A stretch of 64,000 bases of DNA from Schistocephalus solidus (Eukaryota > Platyhelminthes > Cestoda > Diphyllobothriidea > Diphyllobothriidae), in contig WEDG01002531.1 in NCBI GenBank assembly GCA_017591395.1, positions 77,001 through 141,000 of the forward strand, written 5' to 3'. The notes under the pieces were generated by a model, which was given only the letters and a program-made list of their open reading frames with translations, was not told where the DNA came from and did not search any database. Made by a program: the position numbers and the translations under genes. This document shows positions 56,523-64,000 of the stretch, in pieces. Each line of letters begins with the position of its first letter. Position 1 is the stretch's first letter.

Positions 56523-57035
56523 AAAAAGAATATAAGATATTATCTCTACCTTTCGTCGGTTACAAGGAAAGGACCCTGATAGTAAAAATATATCCGAAAG
56601 TTTTGTGGGCAAGGGGTGGAGTCAGGACGGTAAGTTAGTCGCAATTTATTGTATTTGTGAGAGGTAAATGCCCACGGGAATAGAAACTAATAAAACTGAG
56701 CAGATATGAGACCAAGCATTTGCAGCGGAGTAAAAGGTACGAACATTCTTGAACTCTTGATCCAATCTTAGTTCTTACGCAACCCTTTAAGAGCATTAAT
56801 GAGAATGCGTACTGCTTTTAAACATTCTTTGGAAATAAACAGCATTTTGACAATTTGCGCAGCTCTACCAGTGCTTTTGTTACGGACTTCCGCTTCCACG
56901 TAACTGGCAGCACTGGTGAGCACTCTAATGGAAATAGTATAGCTCTTCCAAAACGCATAATCTAGCGGCTCAATGGCTCGCCCTCGACCAGCCCTCTGCC
57001 GAGTTTTGTGGGAAACACCGGTCTGACGCATGGGA
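55481..57035. other. Unassigned, with a (TC)n tract
   Basis: No supported gene. A (TC)n tract lies at about 56484-56520. An 87-codon frame at 56768-57031 (minus) has no recognised family. Confidence 0.4.
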
Positions 57036-57039
57036 AGTT

Positions 57040-57165
57040 TATGCGATGATGATGATGATGATGCTGCTGCTGCCGCCGCCGCTGCTGCTGATGATGATGA
57101 TGATGATGAATGACGATGATGATGATGATGATGATGATGATGAGGAGGAGGAGGAGGAGGAGGAT
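57040..57165. repeat. Trinucleotide tract (GAT/GCT/GGA)n
   Basis: Successive GATGAT, GCTGCTGCCGCC, GATGAT and GGAGGA runs over about 125 bp. Confidence 0.9.
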
Positions 57166-59424
57166 GACGTATCTGAGGGCCGCGAATACTGACTAAAAGG
57201 AGAAAGTGGGACTAGGGGAATGAGGCGGGAGGTGGTCAGGTCTCTTGACCCTCCTCCCGACACACGCAGCAGACAGGGGAAGAGGGTGTGGCAGATGCAG
57301 AGCAAGCCCACTTATACGTAAAACTAACTCACGCACAATTCACTCGTTTCTGGTACTCACTCGCTGTGGAGCATACGATACACATCAGCCTGACTACGAC
57401 GGTCAAACTGCCCGCCACAGCTGAGAGCACTAGGTGGGCTTCAAGAATGAAAGACATTGCGCTGCCACCCGGCTCCGTAGAAAGCCTCTACCTTTGAAAA
57501 ATTAGCGAATGAACCTGCCGAAAGTAAAAATGTAATGTTCCTTCGTTCGAACTTCGGTACCCGGAGTATAACCTTATCAATTTCGTGGATATTCTGAAGA
57601 ACGAATATAAAATTCATGTTTAGAACTCTGCTTACGGAGCTGGTGTAACATTTCCATTGTTTATTATGAGGGAACAAATATCTTTGGAGTTGTTGGACTG
57701 TGTCGGAGAATTGAGGTGCTGATAGCTGGCTATTCTGTAGTGGGACCCCACGACGTGCAATACGTTGAACGCTGAACCTCCCGCATCTAGCATGCACGTG
57801 CGCACCAGTCGCCGTCCGGCCCCTCGACAATTCTGGCTGTCCACATCGGACAATCATCTTCAAAGCTGACTCACACCTGACCTCGCTGGATGCACTGTTA
57901 TGACCACAGGGTCTGACACGGACTTGGGGACGTCACATACGCGGCGGCTGGACGTGCCCTCGTCTGGCAGACAAATTCCTCCAACCCCTTCTGCGACTGT
58001 TCTGTACAGAATAAACTATCCTCCCCACTGGCGTTCCACTTCTTATCTCCTTCTACGGAACCGGGCCAGAAGGTCGTAGTAGCGGTCAGGGCCTCCCCTG
58101 TCAACTTAGCCTGCTGCGATACACCTTCCATAACTAACTAATGGTCAGAATTCTGCACTGGCTTAAAAAAGCAAAAAAGGAGAAATAGCTTGATAGGCCA
58201 CGGACACAAATATCTTGTTTTACAGGTGGCTTCCAAGTATAGCCCAAGCATTTTTCTAAGGATAGAATACATTTAGAGTGGATACACGTGTAGGAATTTG
58301 ATTGTTACACATGAATTTATGTAAAGTTTCAGGGTGATATATATGCTCGTGTATTAACTTTAATCCTAACCATATATCAAACCCCAGCTTTCACCCTATT
58401 AACCCTAACCCCTCCCGGAATTTCTACCATCATCTATTTTCATAATGTCTTATCGCCTACACAGTAACCAAGTTTTCCAACTGCACTAAAAAAGTCAGGC
58501 TGTTTTTCTGTGATAGTTGAAGTTTCAGAAAATCATTAAAGGGTCGTGCTCCAAGTCACCTGACACCGATTTTTTTATTATTGAGACGCGCAGTTAACAA
58601 GGAACTTCATTTTCCCGAGAGGTATGCAAGTGTAATCGTTTGATGAAGGCCTTAATCAGCGCAAAATATATATATAGTTTCTGTGCACACATTCATCTGC
58701 CTATTCTACTTCTACCCGCTTTGCAGCAGCTGGCGGGGCTCGAGAGTGAGCCCCGAGGGCGAACGGGACGAGGGGGTTGCTAGGGCTCGATTAGTGTTTA
58801 TCAACTAAACGATGTCCTGCCCAAAGGCAAAGAACGTTCACGGTTGAGAGAATGGCACGTATGTCGATATACTTTTCAAGAATCAACAGAAAGTGGCCCC
58901 GTCTGCTGAGAACCAATTTCTTTCAATAGGCTACCGTCGCCGAATATTCGACGCTTAACAGACGAGGATATGACAACGTACAAAAGACTCATCAATATAT
59001 CGCACTCACTTTTACTCTCGTCAGTCACAATCTTTATTGAAAATCATATTCAGCCAACGAAGAGACCAGCAAAACCAACCACCGAACCACTCAAACATCG
59101 CAGCTCTGAGCCAGTTCATGCACACCCCTCTTCACCGCGAAATCCGGAGAAATCTCGCCCATTTCAGACAAAGGATTATATCTCGCACGACGCCTTTGGA
59201 TCCCAAAGAGCGCAGCCTCCATGATCCCAAGAGAGTCTCCCTGCAACAGGCACTCTGCTCTCAACGATCCACATCCGAACAATCAACAACAGGACGCTGT
59301 CGCAAAGCATTGGAGGACCGATCCAGTTCCCATCTGACCTCAGCAACCAATACCACCAAAACCTGCAATCAACAAGTCGACGATCGGCCACAACCCTGGT
59401 CCAAGGAAGACCTGCACAACCGGA
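57166..59424. other. Unassigned sequence
   Basis: The segment 57240-57420 shows partial resemblance to the dispersed repeat at 33 and 61 kb (ACACACGCAGCAGACAGG, AACTCACGCACAATTCAC). No coding domain recognised. The long frame from 59037 owes most of its length to the following microsatellite. Confidence 0.4.
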
Positions 59425-61061
<1,637 letters not shown>

Positions 61062-61515
61062 GGTGGGAGAGAGAGTGAGGTCGAGAGCTCAGCGTATTTT
61101 CCTCACTATAAACACCTGACGCGCCTGGAAACCATCACGGTCGCCAAAAGCCATGGCTTGAAGTTTGCCAACTGACGGGATGAACTCGGACCGCGGTTAG
61201 CCCAATGTGTGTTTTGTGTGGAGTAGCTGACTGGCATGGACTGGAGAGTCAGGGTTACAATGGCTCTTCTTAATGTGGCCTTTTATGGCACTCCTCTACG
61301 TGGGGTCCGAGCCAGGTGTGGTGGCACGCCCAGGGCGGCTCCGCGCCAGCCACCTGCGCCCTCCCATCTCCGGTCTTCTTGACTCTGTCTTGACATCGGG
61401 CCTCAGTGGGGAGAAGGAGAGTGTGGTAGCTGCAGCGCAAGGCTCCTATCACTTAGACTAATTCACGCGCAAGTCACCGTCCCTGCACCACCTGGTGTTG
61501 AGCATACGCAGGGAC
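61062..61515. repeat. Dispersed repeat, copy 2
   Basis: Reverse complement of the repeat at 33005-33475, with moderate divergence and indels. Shared landmarks: GTGGGAGAGAGAGTGAGG, AGCCATGGCTTG, GGCTGGCGC-type segment, GGTCTTCTTGACTCTGTC, and CACCACCTGGTGT. Confidence 0.75.
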
Positions 61516-64000
61516 TCTCGTCAAAATCGACGGTCGAACTGCTATCTATCACATATTGACCACAATGCAACATAGAAGCGTGCAACTACCTTCGGAAAGC
61601 TGGTCGAAACCGTAGGCTAGGATGTACGGATGCAAACAGATTATGCAGATTTGTGCTGAATGAGGCAAGTAACTCCTTATACAACTGAAGTAAGCCGCTT
61701 GTACCCCTTCAGCACAGGCAATGGCATGTGCATGGCATGACATGGCGTGGCATGGTCGATCAGCGCTGTGATTGCAGGAGTCATGGTTGTCCAGCGACCG
61801 CTCAATCAACCTTCGACCTTACGTGACCGCCACTTGTACACCTAGTTGAGGAAAAGACAAATTCAAAAACAAACGAAAATGACGAACAGACGGTTATCGT
61901 TAACCCTCAGTTCTTACTGGCGCTATTAGAGCCAGATAAATTAACCCGTCCCTACTAGCCGGCTTATAATATGACCGGCAGAATGGAGTCAGCAGTGTTT
62001 TGTGTTTGCAGACTGAATTTGCTCGTTGGAGCGAGGGGTAGCCAATCGGCATCTTTCAGCGTGTAGTAATTCGTCAATTACGCCCCTACCGTAACTGGAA
62101 TTTCTTTTTAAAAATGGAGTATTTATTCGGCAAATGCTTGAACCGGAGTATGTTGTGCCAGTCTAATAAAATTCGGTCAAAGAAATTTAATCAATGCTCA
62201 GGCAAACATGTTCGGATTTGCAGTTCAAAGGCGTTCGCCCTATCGCCCCTATTAAAAACTGAACTGAACTGTTAGTGAGCACTCATCACCGGCTCAGGTC
62301 TGACGGAAGAACAGTTCACCATGTATTCTATCCCAGCTTAGACCACATTTCGTGACGAATTTGGGAGTTTGGACCATACAGTTGACCGTTCTCCGTGCAG
62401 TAGGGTCTGCAGTTTCCGTCAGTTTCTCCGTCAAAGTTGCTGACGGTTTTTGGTGAACCAGGGTTCACATATTCTCTGCTTACACTACACAATAGCAGTT
62501 TGAGGTTTGAGGTTCCTCAGAGAGGCAATTTTTGAGTTTTTAGAGCTGTAGCTACAGGCACCATCGGTCACTTGACAAAGGTATGGCTAGGGGAAATCAG
62601 TTCAAGCACCCAGTTTGTGGAGCTTTTGGGTGTCAATGCGGTTATCTACTCCCCCTCAGCGTCACGTGATCTATGCGGTTATCTCCCCCCGCCCTCAGCG
62701 TCACGTGATCTTTTAAGGCGGGGTTGGGAAGCCATGCCCACAGATCCGCAATTATCACCTGTGCTGACGTCGCCTGCGGCTCCGCTGCTATCTCTGTCTC
62801 ATCTCCTCATCCAAATTCTGATATTTACCTGCACGGCCCCGTCAGTTGAGGCGACTGTACGGGGTTAAGAACGAATTAGGGATGTTGATGGAAATGACAA
62901 CATGCTATGTGTCGCGGAGTTGACCACAGTCAGCTGACGAAGACACACATGACAGCTCCTATGCCTAATGTCATCTTGCGTTCTCTCTTTGTTCTTCTGG
63001 AAGTTTTTATTTTTGTGTGCTGCTTTTTATATTTTCTGTGTTTTAACTTGTTTTTAATAGACGTATATTTAAGTACTTTGTTGTTTCAGGTTTGTTAGTT
63101 TATTTTTTGACGGCTGCCCGTCAACCGTGGTCCGAGGGATGACTCCTGGACCTCAATGTGTATAAGTATGCATCTAACTAATTAAAATCCAATGACGAAG
63201 AAAGAGACACGATCGCTGTAACATGATGGATAAAATAAGGGTATATTATTCGAAAGATGTTTAAATTCCCTAGAAGGTTCGCAGAAGAACCTCCGTGTTT
63301 GGATAAGGAGCAATCTGAAGCCACCATCGAATTGCGTCACGGCTGACAAGCACTCTCTATGTGAGCACCGCACGCCATCAAAAGGGCGTTTGACGCTTTC
63401 GAATGATATCTTTTGCAAAGTCTCGCGACACCTTTGTACGCCCTCAACTAGAATATCGCATACGGACGTGGTGGCCATGGCTGGCAAAAACAAATTATAC
63501 CTTGAGAACGTGCAATGCGTGCGACAAAAGCTATTAAAGGCTTGAAAGTCGCACTATTCCCCTGTGTTACAAGCCGCGAAGAGGCAATCCTTGTATTTGT
63601 GCAAAATAATGCACGACCTTAAACGATGGTTGCGCACCGAGGACATATCCCAGTGGCAGCCTCACCTCATTTCGGACCTTCACGAAGTTCCGCACGAGAA
63701 TGCCCAGGCGGAATATTCGCTCTCAACAGCAGTAAAAAACAGCGGAATGGTCTCACTTCATCAGCTGTGACGGCGACGTCTCTGCCGCTCTTGGTGAAAA
63801 CCCTTCATATGAATGGAGATGTCCCTTCTTCCGTCGACACTAAACCCCACCATCACCACGTCAAATCCAAGTCCAGGATGATTGACCACTACATTACCCT
63901 CGAAAAGACAACATCCTGCCGAGCCCCATCGGTCTTTATTCAGATCGCATTCTCCCTCCCTCCCTCCCCTCACCTCTCTCTCCCGCCATGAGGTCCACCG
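61516..64000. other. Unassigned sequence to the end of the window
   Basis: No gene identified. A two-unit 37-bp tandem repeat (GCGGTTATCT...CTCAGCGTCACGTGATCT) lies at about 62637-62712. Frames at 63564-63991 are short and overlap each other without domain signatures. The last 60 bp are C/T-rich. Confidence 0.4.

Overview
The window looks like repeat-rich nuclear DNA of a parasitic flatworm. The best guess is a cestode of the diphyllobothriid group (Spirometra, Dibothriocephalus or Schistocephalus type), but this is inferred from the repeat content and not from any host gene. Four things point that way: (i) a Ty3/Gypsy element of the broad CsRN1-like flatworm type; (ii) an RTE-type C-terminus read straight into repeated C2H2 zinc fingers; (iii) several Penelope-like elements with GIY-YIG endonuclease; (iv) many degenerate, 5'-truncated non-LTR elements. 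There is no bacterial-style gene organisation. I could not identify a complete, intact host gene. Most coding similarity belongs to transposable elements broken by stops and frameshifts.

Layout. 1-3.99 kb is largely unassigned sequence with two candidate spliced exons on the minus strand. 3.996-13.02 kb is a minus-strand Gypsy element (gag-protease, RT, RNase H, HHCC integrase, GPY/F tail) with about 640-bp LTRs. It landed inside a plus-strand gene that resumes at 13.03 kb. That gene is intron-rich (one intron of 34 bp, one of about 38 bp), ends in a DUF4806-like domain, and now carries an in-frame stop and one phase mismatch. The Gypsy element was itself invaded twice: a non-LTR 3' end sits in its integrase (about 5.55-6.11 kb), and about 3.06 kb including another non-LTR fragment splits its 5' LTR (9.688-12.748 kb).

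15.2-29.1 kb is a graveyard of at least four non-LTR families, several nested. It contains a large inverted duplication with two arms of 1,855 bp (19812-21666 and 23648-25502) around a 1,981-bp spacer. 29.1-33.0 kb is mostly unassigned. 33.0-35.2 kb holds a dispersed repeat and an RTE 3' end with a five-zinc-finger tail. 35.4-41.4 kb contains a tRNA-derived SINE family whose body folds as a small type I hammerhead-like ribozyme, with compensatory changes in stem I between copies.

41.4-55.5 kb is dominated by Penelope-like elements: one nearly complete but frameshifted copy (about 41.9-44.1 kb), several fragments in both orientations, a copy bounded by inverted terminal repeats, and a tandem array of ~234-bp units each carrying a minimal hammerhead-like motif (54.1-54.86 kb). 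From 55.5 kb to the end I see simple repeats (including a 300-bp CA/GA tract at 59.4-59.74 kb), a second copy of the 33-kb dispersed repeat, and otherwise unassigned DNA.

The most interesting observations are the two independent sets of hammerhead-like ribozymes (SINE and Penelope-associated), the interrupted DUF4806-like gene with its nested insertion history, and the large palindrome.
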